Origin: Nostoc sp. 'Peltigera membranacea cyanobiont' 210A
GTDB taxonomy: Bacteria > Cyanobacteriota > Cyanobacteriia > Cyanobacteriales > Nostocaceae
Assembly: GCF_002246015.1 (NCBI RefSeq)
Contig: NZ_NOLJ01000008.1
Span: 134,553-198,552, forward strand
Length of the DNA: 64,000 bases
Direction: 5' to 3'
Shown: piece after piece, positions 8,812 through 17,335 of the stretch
Layout: the number at the start of each line of letters is the position of its first letter
Numbering within the stretch: the stretch's first letter is position 1
Notes under the pieces: generated by a model
What the model was told of the DNA's origin: nothing
The model's input: the letters and a program-made list of their open reading frames with translations, nothing else
The model's database searches: none
Program-made: the position numbers and the translations under genes

Positions 8812-11673
8812 TTAGTTTGAGTTTGATAGATTGATTCCTAACGCTTCAAGCTGCTGGTTGATCCAAGTTGTTGCTGTCGCTTCATCAGTTTCGATCGCTC
8901 GTTCTACTCCTGTTTTAGCAATTTCTAGCAGTTGCTTGGATTGCTCCCGCGCTTTGCGAGATTCCCTGACCTTTTCTGTGACTTTTTGACGAGTAGATTC
9001 TTTTGGTACAGTGATTGGAATCTTCAATAAATCCTCAGTTGAAATTGCTGGGTACATACTGGCAGTCGTATGAAGATCCAGAATTTCGCAGACAATAGGC
9101 GATCGCAAATAAACTAGTAAAACTTCTGGCTCAATTTTGGTTGGTTTGAGAACAGCAAAACCAGACGAGCAAATGTAGTTATTTTGCTCGGATTCAATTA
9201 AGGCTGAAAGTCTGCGGATAGGGCGAACTGTTGACGTAATTACATCGTTAGTTTTGACAAACCATTGCGCTCGACTAGGGGCTTCTTCCATAGCCACCAC
9301 TTCACTATTAGCAAAGCCTTCTCCACTGAGATTGCCAATTTCGATATAGTTAAATGTGCCTTGTTTTTCGGGCTGAAACTTGCGTTTTGCTAGTGAGACA
9401 ATATCCCCAATGCAAAGACCAGACTGACCCATGATTGCCATTACTTTTTGCTGTTTTGGTTGATAATACTCAGCGTCGAGGCGACCAGACGACAAAAACG
9501 ACTCAGAAAAACTCTTGATGGCAACGGTTTCTTCTGTGGGTTGCCAGCCTTTCAAGCCAAGCTCCCACAACAGCAAATCCTCAGCTTGTTGGTAAAACTT
9601 AGACGACCTATTCTTTAAATCATGAGCGGTTTGGACTACTTTCTGAATTTCTATTTGAAATTCCTGTTCTAAAATTGGAAGCAGGATTGATTTTACTTGA
9701 AGTAAATTTAGTAAAGGCTGAACATTACCAGTAGAAAGCCGTTCAGTTTGAGATTTTCCATAGTATGAATTTAAAAAAGTAGATACGAAATAAGGGGAAA
9801 AAGTGGAGTCTATATTTTTAATAGTAGCTACATTTCTATCCGTATTACCAGTAAATTTTTCATATACAACACTGGCATTTCCAACTGTCCCAACTATTGA
9901 AATTAAAACATTTCCAACTTTGACGGAAGATCGAAGATTTTTATTGTGTAGTCTCTTTGAGCAATATTGTATGTCGGATAAATCTAGAAAATTTCCTTTA
10001 ACATTTTGTCCAGACAAATAAATTATTCCACTATCTTCATCTATATCTGGCGATCCATGCTCTCCATCTGTAACAGTAGCAACTTCACTTATTTTTTGAC
10101 AATTTTTCCTGCGAGTTACTTTGTCTGCTTCTATGAAACGTTTGTAGTAGTATTCAGAATCAATTCTGAAATAGATATTGTTATCTAAAACTTCGTTCCA
10201 ACTTAATTCTGTTGCTTCCAGCCCATCCATTAACTGCTGATACCTCACAGCATCAAACGGCGCAACAGATGGGCTGGATTCAAAAAAACTGAGCTTCTCC
10301 TTTTTGGCAAACTCAATAAACGCTTCCGCAATGCCGTCTTCCGTCAGTCCTTCGTGGTTATACAAATCATGATCCACCACTAAATGACCGTGAACATCTT
10401 GCAAAAAATCGCCCTCTACTCCCACCACTCGCTGCATCGGAGAAGGCGGCATCAATTCGCTGAGTTCGTCATCAGGTGGTGAACTAGACGATGAAATTTT
10501 GCGCCAGATTTTATCCCCAGAATTATCCTTCCCCGATTTCCGCATTGTCGCAAAAAAGATGTTGTAGTCATCCTGTCGAGGGCAGAGTGCGCCCGCCTTC
10601 GGGTCATCATTCCACTTCTGCACAAACAGCACCGAAGTCTTCGTACCCGTGTGCGGCTTAAACGTATTGCCATGCAGCCCCACCACCGCCAAAATCCGGC
10701 AGCGTTCGGCAATGAAATCTCGAATATTCTTATCCGATGAATTGTTAAACCGTCCTTGGGGCAACACGATCGCCATTCTACCCCCCGGTTTCAAAAAGTC
10801 CAAATTGCGCTCAATAAACAAAATATCGCGCCCTACCTTGCTTTGCCACTTACCATCCGGCTTTTTTGCCAAATCATAGCGGGCAATCATGCGCGGTTCT
10901 TTGATATCTCCAGCAAAAGGCGGATTCGCCATCAACACATCAAACTGAAACTCTCGAAAATCTTTATTCCCTTTCGGTCGCAACCGTTTCAGCCGTTTGA
11001 ACCCAGCATTATAAATGTTATCCCATTCTTCTTGTTCTGTTACTTCATTCCACAGTTCATAGTCCAGGGTGTTCAGGTGCAATACATTCGTCTGCCCATC
11101 CCCCGCAATCAAGTTCAGCGTCCGCGCCACCCGCACCGCTTTTTCATCAAAGTCGATGGCAAACACCTTCTCTTCCACATATTCACTACAACGGGGTGGT
11201 TTATCTTCCAACGAAAACAAATGACTCGCCTGCAATCCCTCATCCGCCAAAATCTGCCGCCACACATGAAAAATCGTATGCACCGGAAACCCAGATGACC
11301 CCGCCGCCGTATCGATCATGTACTCATCCTCTTGGGGATTGAGCATTTTCACGCACATATCAATCACATAGCGCGGCGTAAAAAACTGTCCTTTATCTCC
11401 CTTACTGCTCTGGTTAATCAAATACTCAAAGGCTTCATCGATTACATCCAAATTGGAGTTAAACAGCTTCACATTCTCCAAGGACGACACACAAACCGAC
11501 AGGTGCGAAGGCGTGAGGCTAATTTTAGCATCTTCACTAAACACCCCTTCCCACTTTTTCTTTGCCCCATCAAACAAATCCTGAATCTTGGTTTTGAGCG
11601 CTGCTTCTGTTTGTCCCGTATTGCGAAACTCTAGAGAACGGGTTTTACGCGGTTTCCCTGCCCAGAATACCAC
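8812..11673 (-). CDS. N6-adenine DNA methylase fused to specificity (HsdM-HsdS) region
   Basis: This 953-residue product methylates adenine in a specific DNA site. After an N-terminal helical part, the SAM-binding methylase contains FFTPRYVIDMCVKML, DTAAGSSGFP and the catalytic LMANPPFAGD (N-P-P-F), ending near residue 450. Residues about 500-930 contain two HsdS-like target-recognition regions, each beginning with an xYxxxF/AEYYQPKQQK-like linker. The usable start is a GTG at 11673 that lies inside the upstream frame. The true family architecture continues without break from that upstream nuclease frame, so this is the second half of one gene displaced by -1. A toxin-antitoxin pair follows immediately. 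Confidence 0.85.
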   Translation of the reverse strand: MVFWAGKPRKTRSLEFRNTGQTEAALKTKIQDLFDGAKKKWEGVFSEDAKISLTPSHLSVCVSSLENVKLFNSNLDVIDEAFEYLINQSSKGDKGQFFTPRYVIDMCVKMLNPQEDEYMIDTAAGSSGFPVHTIFHVWRQILADEGLQASHLFSLEDKPPRCSEYVEEKVFAIDFDEKAVRVARTLNLIAGDGQTNVLHLNTLDYELWNEVTEQEEWDNIYNAGFKRLKRLRPKGNKDFREFQFDVLMANPPFAGDIKEPRMIARYDLAKKPDGKWQSKVGRDILFIERNLDFLKPGGRMAIVLPQGRFNNSSDKNIRDFIAERCRILAVVGLHGNTFKPHTGTKTSVLFVQKWNDDPKAGALCPRQDDYNIFFATMRKSGKDNSGDKIWRKISSSSSPPDDELSELMPPSPMQRVVGVEGDFLQDVHGHLVVDHDLYNHEGLTEDGIAEAFIEFAKKEKLSFFESSPSVAPFDAVRYQQLMDGLEATELSWNEVLDNNIYFRIDSEYYYKRFIEADKVTRRKNCQKISEVATVTDGEHGSPDIDEDSGIIYLSGQNVKGNFLDLSDIQYCSKRLHNKNLRSSVKVGNVLISIVGTVGNASVVYEKFTGNTDRNVATIKNIDSTFSPYFVSTFLNSYYGKSQTERLSTGNVQPLLNLLQVKSILLPILEQEFQIEIQKVVQTAHDLKNRSSKFYQQAEDLLLWELGLKGWQPTEETVAIKSFSESFLSSGRLDAEYYQPKQQKVMAIMGQSGLCIGDIVSLAKRKFQPEKQGTFNYIEIGNLSGEGFANSEVVAMEEAPSRAQWFVKTNDVITSTVRPIRRLSALIESEQNNYICSSGFAVLKPTKIEPEVLLVYLRSPIVCEILDLHTTASMYPAISTEDLLKIPITVPKESTRQKVTEKVRESRKAREQSKQLLEIAKTGVERAIETDEATATTWINQQLEALGINLSNSN

Positions 11674-12356
11674 TCGTCATAGAGCTTCGTAAAAATCAGC
11701 TTAAATAGTTCCTCAAATACATCTACCCCAGCATTCGCCAGCACCTCGTCTTCCATTTCTTCGATCAGGGTTTTGAGAGATTTATTCTCCTTGATCAACT
11801 TGTCATTAGCAATCAAGTCTTCCAGGGTAAACTTAATCTGAAGAATATCTGCCAGGGTTTGATTAACATTGGGCAAACCAGGGATATCTTCAAAATAATT
11901 AGGATCTTTGCGCTGGTAGTAGGAGATTTGATCGCCATTTGTCCAAACTGCGATCGGCGCATTTGTGGCATTACAATATGATCGCAACTGATCCTTCCCG
12001 TCTTTGAGCTTTGGCTTCTTTAGCTCCACCAGCATATACACCGTGTTTGGACGGTCTTTGTCCATTACCACAATATCTGCCCGTTTCACCTCGCGCCCAA
12101 AGTTCACCCCATACTCAACTTCAATGCGACTGAGAGGATAGTGCAAGCGTTTAATCAAAACCTGTAAATATAGCTGCCGGATTGCTTCCTCTGGCGTAAG
12201 CTTAATTGCCTTCTGACGCACCAAACAAACGATATAAGGCACTTCGCCACTTTTGGTTGCTTTCAGAGTAATGCTCTGCTCTAACTGCTCAATTTCCGCC
12301 GCAGTAAACTGCGACAGTTTGTAGTTTGAGTCTTTGAGGATATCGGCTAGGTTCAT
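11631..12356 (-). CDS. N-terminal nuclease part of the restriction-methylase gene (frame-shifted)
   Basis: This 241-residue frame encodes an HsdR-N-type PD-(D/E)xK nuclease domain. VEYGVNFGREVKRADIVV supplies the Asp and MLVELKKPKLKDG the E-x-K. The C-terminal coiled region (LIANDKLIKENKSLKTLIEE) leads into DEWYSGQGN, where the frame runs into a stop at 11631. In the -1 frame the sequence continues as PRKTRSLEFRNTGQTEAAL, the normal link to the methylase domain. The junction is a G_GGA_AAC heptamer at 11652-11658. The intact product would be about 1190 residues with nuclease, methylase and specificity functions in one chain (type IIG-like). Whether the shift is a mutation or programmed is unknown. 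Confidence 0.75.
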   Translation of the reverse strand: MNLADILKDSNYKLSQFTAAEIEQLEQSITLKATKSGEVPYIVCLVRQKAIKLTPEEAIRQLYLQVLIKRLHYPLSRIEVEYGVNFGREVKRADIVVMDKDRPNTVYMLVELKKPKLKDGKDQLRSYCNATNAPIAVWTNGDQISYYQRKDPNYFEDIPGLPNVNQTLADILQIKFTLEDLIANDKLIKENKSLKTLIEEMEDEVLANAGVDVFEELFKLIFTKLYDEWYSGQGNRVKPVL

Positions 12357-12509
12357 CAGGCGCTACAGGATCTACATAAAGGCTTAGTCCGTTATAGAGT
12401 GTAACGCTATTGTAGAAACTGACCTATAGGTTTTCTTAATAGTTTGAATTTTTTTGCGTGACATCAATGCACACCTTTGACTAAACTTATTTTTCTAGGG
12501 TGTCTCAAA

Positions 12510-12798
12510 GACTTGTGTTCTGAACGAATGAACTTGTGTTCTGAACGAATGAACTTGTGTTCTGAACGAATGGACTCGTGTTCTGAACGAATGAACTTGT
12601 GTTCTGAACGAATGGACTTGTGTTCTGAACGAATGGACTCGTGTTCTGAACGAATGGACTCGTGTTCTGAACGAATGGACTCGTGTTCTGAACGAATGGA
12701 CTCGTGTTCTGAACGAATGGGCTTGTGTTCTGAACGAATGGGCTTGTGTTCTGAACGAATGGGCTTGTGTTCTGAACGAATGGGCTTGTGTTCTGAAC
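12510..12798. repeat. 21-bp minisatellite, about 13.8 tandem copies
   Basis: The unit is GACTTGTGTTCTGAACGAAT plus G, repeated 13 times with a partial fourteenth copy. Variation is confined to the first five bases (GACTT, AACTT, GACTC, GGCTT). Since 21 is a multiple of three, long frames are open on both strands: SEHKSIR-type heptapeptides in one minus frame, VQNTSPF in another and CSERMDS on the plus strand. None has credible flanking coding sequence, so I treat it as non-coding. Confidence 0.9.
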
Positions 12799-12802
12799 CA
12801 AA

Positions 12803-12865
12803 ACTATCAAAATTCTTCCAGGTGCTTTGGTTATTGTAGGCGAAACAGTTGCAGAGGCGATCGCC
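12803..12865 (+). pseudogene. 21-codon fragment of an LLM-class monooxygenase gene
   Basis: Directly after the minisatellite the plus strand reads TIKILPGALVIVGETVAEA. This matches residues 269-289 of the intact monooxygenase encoded at 23865-25211 (SIKILPGVLVIVGETVAEA) at almost every position. No more of the gene is present on either side. It is a deletion relic of a second monooxygenase gene. Confidence 0.7.
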
Positions 12866-13085
12866 CTTTTTGAACAATCCCCTGCGATCAATCAACCCGT
12901 CTTGTACGTCTTCTGAATTTATCCAAATCCAGGGTATGCGATCGCCTCTGGTGAAACAGATATTTTGAACAGGATGAAAACTGTTGCGGATTGAAAAGGA
13001 AAAACCGCAGCGATCGCATTTTCCTTTTTCTTTCTTTTGCCTTATTTGGTCAAAACAGGGCAATTGATTGAAGTTCCTGAAGCTA

Positions 13086-14168
13086 CTAAGCTGGGTCAAG
13101 CTGCCTAGTTTTATCGTGTAATGTAAAAGTAGTATTTAATGAAGTAGCTATTTGTGTAAAAACCTCCTTTGCTGGTGAACTGTATTCGCTTATCGCAATC
13201 GGATTTCCAGTATCACTACCGCTACAAATGCGGGGATCGATGGGAATTTGTCCCAACAGAGGCGCTTGTAATTCTGCGGCCAGTTGTTCGCCACCACCAC
13301 TACCAAAAATTGGTGTACGTGAACCACAATCACCGCAAATTAAATAACTCATATTTTCAATGATGCCAAGGACAGGAACACCCACTTGGCGAAACATATA
13401 TATATTACGTCGTACATCTGCAACAGCCACTTGTTGAGGAGTTGTCACTAAAATGACTCCACAAATTGGGCTTTCTTGGATAATTGTAATTTGAGCATCA
13501 CCTGTACCGGGAGGTAAATCTATCAATAAATAATCTAATTCTCCCCATTCCACATCTTGCAAAAATTGCGTGATAATTTTATGCAATACAGGCCCCCGCC
13601 ATGCCAACGGACGATTTGCTTCTGCAAGTAAACCCACTGACATGATTTTTATTCCTTGAACTTCTAGAGGTAAAAACTTATCACCTGTGGGAGTATTAAT
13701 CACTTGAATATCAGCTTGTCCTAAACCCAACATTTGGGGAACATTGGGGCCATAAACGTCAGCATCTAATAATCCTACTTTTGCACCTTGTAATTTTAAA
13801 GCTGCGGCGATATTAACCGCTGTTGTGGATTTGCCCACACCACCTTTACCACTAGAAATTGCAAGAGTTCTTTTAACACCGGGAATTGTACAAATTTGAA
13901 TATAAGTTTTTTTACACCAAGATAGATATGATAATTTAGATTGAATTTCTGGCTGTAATTGGTGTTGATGAGAACCAATATATAAACGCAAATAAACGTA
14001 GTCATCAACTATGCGGAGATTTCGCACCATTCCCAAACTAACAATGTCATTATTTAAAATAGGTTCGATGATTTCTTTGAGTAGTTGGACGACTTCTTGC
14101 TGATATAAACTAGTATCTGATTTTACGCGATCTTCTGGATGCTGAAAGGGGGATTGCTGGTTAGACAT
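13086..14168 (-). CDS. mrp: Mrp/NBP35-family P-loop ATPase (Fe-S carrier)
   Basis: This 360-residue cytoplasmic protein is of the ApbC/Mrp type, ATP-dependent scaffolds that bind and transfer Fe-S clusters. Residues 15-90 form an N-terminal MIP18-like domain (VVQLLKEIIEPILNNDIVSL). The deviant Walker A ISSGKGGVGKST lies near 110, DADVYGPNVPQMLG follows, then LLIDLPPGTGDAQ, and near 280 a C-G-D-C motif that could hold a bridging cluster. Length and domains are normal. It stands alone between an intergenic repeat region and the DUF4058 gene, with the nearest upstream gene 65 bp away on the same strand. Confidence 0.9.
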   Translation of the reverse strand: MSNQQSPFQHPEDRVKSDTSLYQQEVVQLLKEIIEPILNNDIVSLGMVRNLRIVDDYVYLRLYIGSHQHQLQPEIQSKLSYLSWCKKTYIQICTIPGVKRTLAISSGKGGVGKSTTAVNIAAALKLQGAKVGLLDADVYGPNVPQMLGLGQADIQVINTPTGDKFLPLEVQGIKIMSVGLLAEANRPLAWRGPVLHKIITQFLQDVEWGELDYLLIDLPPGTGDAQITIIQESPICGVILVTTPQQVAVADVRRNIYMFRQVGVPVLGIIENMSYLICGDCGSRTPIFGSGGGEQLAAELQAPLLGQIPIDPRICSGSDTGNPIAISEYSSPAKEVFTQIATSLNTTFTLHDKTRQLDPA

Positions 14169-14232
14169 AGTTAAGAGAAGCTTAGGGAGCGGAAATTTGC
14201 TAGTTGCAGTATAGTAAAAGCGATCGCTCTAT

Positions 14233-15027
14233 TTAGATCCTCTGCAAAACTTCTCTCACCCAAGCTTCTTCTTCGGGCGAGGGCACTATCTTTAAAGGTT
14301 GTGAATAATCAATTGCCAAGTCAAATCTAGCACGTTCGTAAACTTCGTTTAATAACCTTTGTAATTCAACTATCGGTTCAGGTTCTCCCTCACGCAAAGG
14401 TACAGGAAAAACAGGAATTGGGTTTTTTAAATCAAAAGTATATAAATCTGCATCAGGTCTGTTATGGCTGCGACTGACCAAGATACTATAACTATAATCT
14501 GTGGTTGATGCTCCGAAAATAGGCATTGGCTGCCCTTGTCTCAAGAGGTCAATTTCTACTAAGTTGGTTGCAGAAGCCAAAATTTTCTGTCGTTTGCTTT
14601 CGTAGGCGGCTCTACCTTCTTTGGAGCGTTTATTTTTGGGGGAAAGTATTTCAATCACAGCAACTACTTCTTTGGTTGGAGTTGCTCGCACCTCTAAAAA
14701 TCGCTCAGTTATCTGTTCAGGTACAGGAACTTTCACTTTACTGGGTTCAGCAAGTTTTGCAGCAGTCAAAGTTGTACTGTTATCTGTAGTGTTACGTTTA
14801 GCAACTGCTATATCAGCAATTCCTACGAGTAAGATATCATCTACACTAGTGTAAACTCGCTCTTCGATGGAAACTCGGTATTTAGGGACGATTTGAGGAG
14901 TTAGGTCATCAGCGTAGATGCGAAGCAGCTTGTCGTCAGACATCGCTACAATCAAACGATTGTGAACTTGATGCCAAAGTTCAGGCTGTTCCAAATACGG
15001 GTTCATTCCAGGAAATGGATTGTCCAT
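14233..15027 (-). CDS. DUF4058 family protein
   Basis: This 264-residue protein begins with the signature MDNPFPGMNPYLEQPELWHQ, which defines the cyanobacterial DUF4058 family. Downstream, RFLEVRATPTKEVVAVIEIL-SPKNK and YESKRQKIL resemble PD-(D/E)xK-like cores (E-x-L followed by K), but a nuclease role is not established. No membrane segment or signal is present. It is followed on the same strand by mrp and preceded by the HEAT-repeat gene with a 19-bp gap, so it may share their transcript. Confidence 0.8.
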   Translation of the reverse strand: MDNPFPGMNPYLEQPELWHQVHNRLIVAMSDDKLLRIYADDLTPQIVPKYRVSIEERVYTSVDDILLVGIADIAVAKRNTTDNSTTLTAAKLAEPSKVKVPVPEQITERFLEVRATPTKEVVAVIEILSPKNKRSKEGRAAYESKRQKILASATNLVEIDLLRQGQPMPIFGASTTDYSYSILVSRSHNRPDADLYTFDLKNPIPVFPVPLREGEPEPIVELQRLLNEVYERARFDLAIDYSQPLKIVPSPEEEAWVREVLQRI

Positions 15028-15046
15028 TAAGCTTTCCCTTAGTTAT

Positions 15047-16009
15047 TTACTGCTCCCTTGAGACTATTCTATCTGTTTGAATCTTCTGAATTGCCCGTTG
15101 CGCTTGGATGGACACTTCTTTGTCAGGATCATCTAAGGCTTGTTGCAGGGGGTTAATAACATCAGGGTGAGCTAAATTCCCAAGTGCGATCGCAGCTTCT
15201 TTGCGGACATCTGCATATTCATCTGTTAATGCTTGAATTAATCTTGGCATAACTTGAATATCTGGAATTTTTTGCAAAGCTTGTGCTGCTGATTTCCGCA
15301 CTTGCCAATGTTCATCATTTAAAGCTATTTCTAATGCTGAAATTGCTTGATTATTTGCATGAATAGCCAGAGACTTAGCTGCATTCCGACGAACTTGCCA
15401 GTCACTATCATTTGTAAGTGCTTGACAAAGTATTGTAATCACTTCTGCATCTTGTAAATGTTCTAAAGTTAAAGCAGCAGCACGACGTACACTTGCTTCT
15501 TTATCAAAGATTAAATTTAAAGCTTGTGGACATTTTTCTAGTTGATTTATATATCGCAGTGTCGTAACGGCGGCTTCTCTTAACTCAGGGGTTTTTGATT
15601 CTAAAAATGGTAAAATGTCGGGTAAAGATTGAATATCATGTATCTTCCGCAAAAGCACTAAAATATTTAATTGAATATTTACATCATTACTTTGGAGTTT
15701 ATTTAGTAAAAGTAACAAATGGTCTTGTGTAACTAACTCGTTTAATGCTGATGCGGCTTCAGTACGAATATCTGTATCTACTGAACCGAGGCATTCAATT
15801 AAAGCCGGGATTGCAACAGGATTAGCAATTTCCCAAAGGGCAGCGATCGCTATTTTCTGAACAGTAATATGTTCGTCTTTCAAAGCTATAATTAAAGCAT
15901 CAATTGTTTCATCATCGCCTAGATGTTGCAAGGTTTTGACAGCTACTATACGATCATTTAGGTCAGGCGATCGCAACATTTCTAGCCAATGCTTTAGGTC
16001 ATCATTCAT
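15047..16009 (-). CDS. HEAT-repeat protein
   Basis: This 320-residue all-helical protein is built of about nine to ten HEAT/PBS-lyase-like repeats. The units of roughly 31 residues have the pattern xxDxxVRxxAAxALxxI, for example DWQVRRNAAKSLAIHA and HWQVRKSAAQALQKIP. Such proteins act as binding scaffolds; a related subset are phycobilin lyases, but no chromophore function can be assigned. It begins 19 bp after the ferredoxin gene on the same strand, so it probably belongs to the flavoprotein/ferredoxin cluster and could be an assembly factor (inference). Confidence 0.8.
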   Translation of the reverse strand: MNDDLKHWLEMLRSPDLNDRIVAVKTLQHLGDDETIDALIIALKDEHITVQKIAIAALWEIANPVAIPALIECLGSVDTDIRTEAASALNELVTQDHLLLLLNKLQSNDVNIQLNILVLLRKIHDIQSLPDILPFLESKTPELREAAVTTLRYINQLEKCPQALNLIFDKEASVRRAAALTLEHLQDAEVITILCQALTNDSDWQVRRNAAKSLAIHANNQAISALEIALNDEHWQVRKSAAQALQKIPDIQVMPRLIQALTDEYADVRKEAAIALGNLAHPDVINPLQQALDDPDKEVSIQAQRAIQKIQTDRIVSREQ

Positions 16010-16028
16010 TAATTTTTACCACAGATAG

Positions 16029-16256
16029 TTAACGTAACAAAAAGGGAATTTGTACTGTAATTGCATTGGTTGGACATTCTTTTTCACAAGGTAGACAAAA
16101 CCAACACTCATCATATTTCATGTAGGCTTTGCCTGTTTCTGGATTTTTCGCCAATACATCCAAGGGACAAACTTCAATACAGGCTGTGCATTTTTCTAAA
16201 CATTTCGATTCATCAACGATCACAGGAACATCTATTCTTTGATTTATTAAAGCCAT
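16029..16256 (-). CDS. 2x[4Fe-4S] ferredoxin, partner of the first flavoprotein
   Basis: This 75-residue protein has two cysteine clusters: CLEKCTACIEVCP, whose first spacing is C-x3-C instead of the usual C-x2-C, and CWFCLPCEKECP. It resembles the small iron-sulfur subunit that pairs with AprA/FrdA-like flavoproteins. Its expected partner gene (17721-19430) lies on the same strand but is now separated by the RAYT transposase, its repeats and a pentapeptide gene. It is followed closely by the HEAT-repeat gene. Electron transfer to the flavoprotein is inferred. Confidence 0.8.
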   Translation of the reverse strand: MALINQRIDVPVIVDESKCLEKCTACIEVCPLDVLAKNPETGKAYMKYDECWFCLPCEKECPTNAITVQIPFLLR

Positions 16257-16356
16257 AAAATAACTCCATGATTTTGTACTGAAACTGCTAAACGGTAAAA
16301 TAAATGGGATAAGCTTGCATGAATTATCTCACAATTGTAGGTTGTTTATAGGCATT

Positions 16357-16899
16357 ATGGAATATCGCAGGGCCAAGATAGAAGGAGGTACATTTTTCTT
16401 TACCGTTGTTAGTCATAACCGCCGGGAATTTCTTTGTAATGCAGAAAATATTCTGCTGTTAAGACAAGCATTCAGAGAAGTAATGAGCAAATCTCCATTT
16501 ATTGTAGATGCCATTGTCATATTACCAAACCACATACACTGTATTTGGACATTACCACCAGGGGATAGTGATTTTTCGGATCGTTGGCGATTAATAAAAA
16601 ATTATTTTACCCATCATTGTGATATTCAATATCAAGGAAAAATCTCTTTGTCACGTCAAAATAAAGGTGAAAAAGCTGTTTGGCAACGCAGATTTTGGGA
16701 ACATCAAATTCAAGATGAAATTGATTTCATTCGTCATGTTGATTATATTCATTATAATCCTGTCAAGCATGGATACGTTAAAGCACCTAAAGATTGGAAT
16801 TATTCAAGTTTCAGTTTGTATGTAAATAAAGGAATTTACGATATAAATTGGGGTTCAGGGATAGAGATAGAATTTCCCGAAGATGTCGGAAACGAATAA
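16357..16899 (+). CDS. REP-associated tyrosine transposase (RAYT, Y1-Tnp)
   Basis: This 180-residue single-domain HUH nuclease has the metal-binding ILPNHIHCIW (His-x-His) and catalytic-tyrosine region VDYIHYNPVKHGYV. The MEYRRAKIEGGTFFFTVV start is family-typical and so preferred to an upstream ATG at 16315. RAYTs cut and join single-stranded DNA at REP-like palindromes, and two 175-bp direct repeats carrying such palindromes follow directly (16907-17080 and 17160-17335). It is oriented against the surrounding minus-strand cluster and appears to have split it. Confidence 0.85.
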   Translation: MEYRRAKIEGGTFFFTVVSHNRREFLCNAENILLLRQAFREVMSKSPFIVDAIVILPNHIHCIWTLPPGDSDFSDRWRLIKNYFTHHCDIQYQGKISLSRQNKGEKAVWQRRFWEHQIQDEIDFIRHVDYIHYNPVKHGYVKAPKDWNYSSFSLYVNKGIYDINWGSGIEIEFPEDVGNE

Positions 16900-16906
16900 T
16901 TTATTC

Positions 16907-17080
16907 GTAGGTTGGGTGGAGGCACAAGTTAGCATTTTGGCAATAAATGAACAATTTATATTGCGCCGTAACCCAACATGAAGCGATATTAATCTTAGTG
17001 CATAACTAAATATATAAAATAGGTTTAGCATTAATTTTTACAATAAATCGAGAGATTATTATAGTGTGAATATTTTCTGT
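16907..17080 (+). repeat. RAYT-linked direct repeat, copy A
   Basis: It starts GTAGGTTGGGTGGAGG 8 bp after the RAYT stop and ends TATTTTCTGT. It holds an internal GCCGTAACCCAAC palindrome partner. Copy B at 17160-17335 is about 90 percent identical by eye. Confidence 0.8.
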
Positions 17081-17159
17081 TTTCCCGATGTCATGTGTTG
17101 GGTTCCACTACGTTCCACCCAACCTACGGGATATAGCGATCGCACTAGCACAAGTTATT

Positions 17160-17335
17160 GTAGGTTGGGTGGAGGCGCAAGTTAGTATCTTAGCAACACA
17201 ATGAACAATTTATATTGCGCCGTAACCCAACATCAAGCGATATTAATCTTAGCGAATAATTAAATATATAAAATAGGTTTAGCATTAATTTTATCCAATA
17301 AAATGAGAGATTACTATAGTGTAAATATTTTCTGT
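17160..17335 (+). repeat. RAYT-linked direct repeat, copy B
   Basis: Second copy of the element at 16907-17080, with the same start and end. The 79-bp spacer between the copies carries a further inverted pair of the same words (GTTGGGTTCCAC / CCACCCAACCTAC). Its right 45 bp form the 3' end of the pentapeptide gene. Confidence 0.8.

Noticed and set aside
12510..12798. CRISPR-like array
   Set aside because: Units are contiguous with no spacers and no cas genes are nearby; it is a minisatellite.
12994..13028. AAAAGGAAAA / TTTTCCTTTT hairpin as terminator of mrp
   Set aside because: Stem is all A/T-G/C weak, and on the mrp strand it is not followed by a T-tract; left unassigned.
12464..13099. 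Long frames on both strands through the 21-bp array, including a 211-codon minus-strand frame
   Set aside because: They exist only because the repeat unit is a multiple of three; the flanks lack coding character or a ribosome site.
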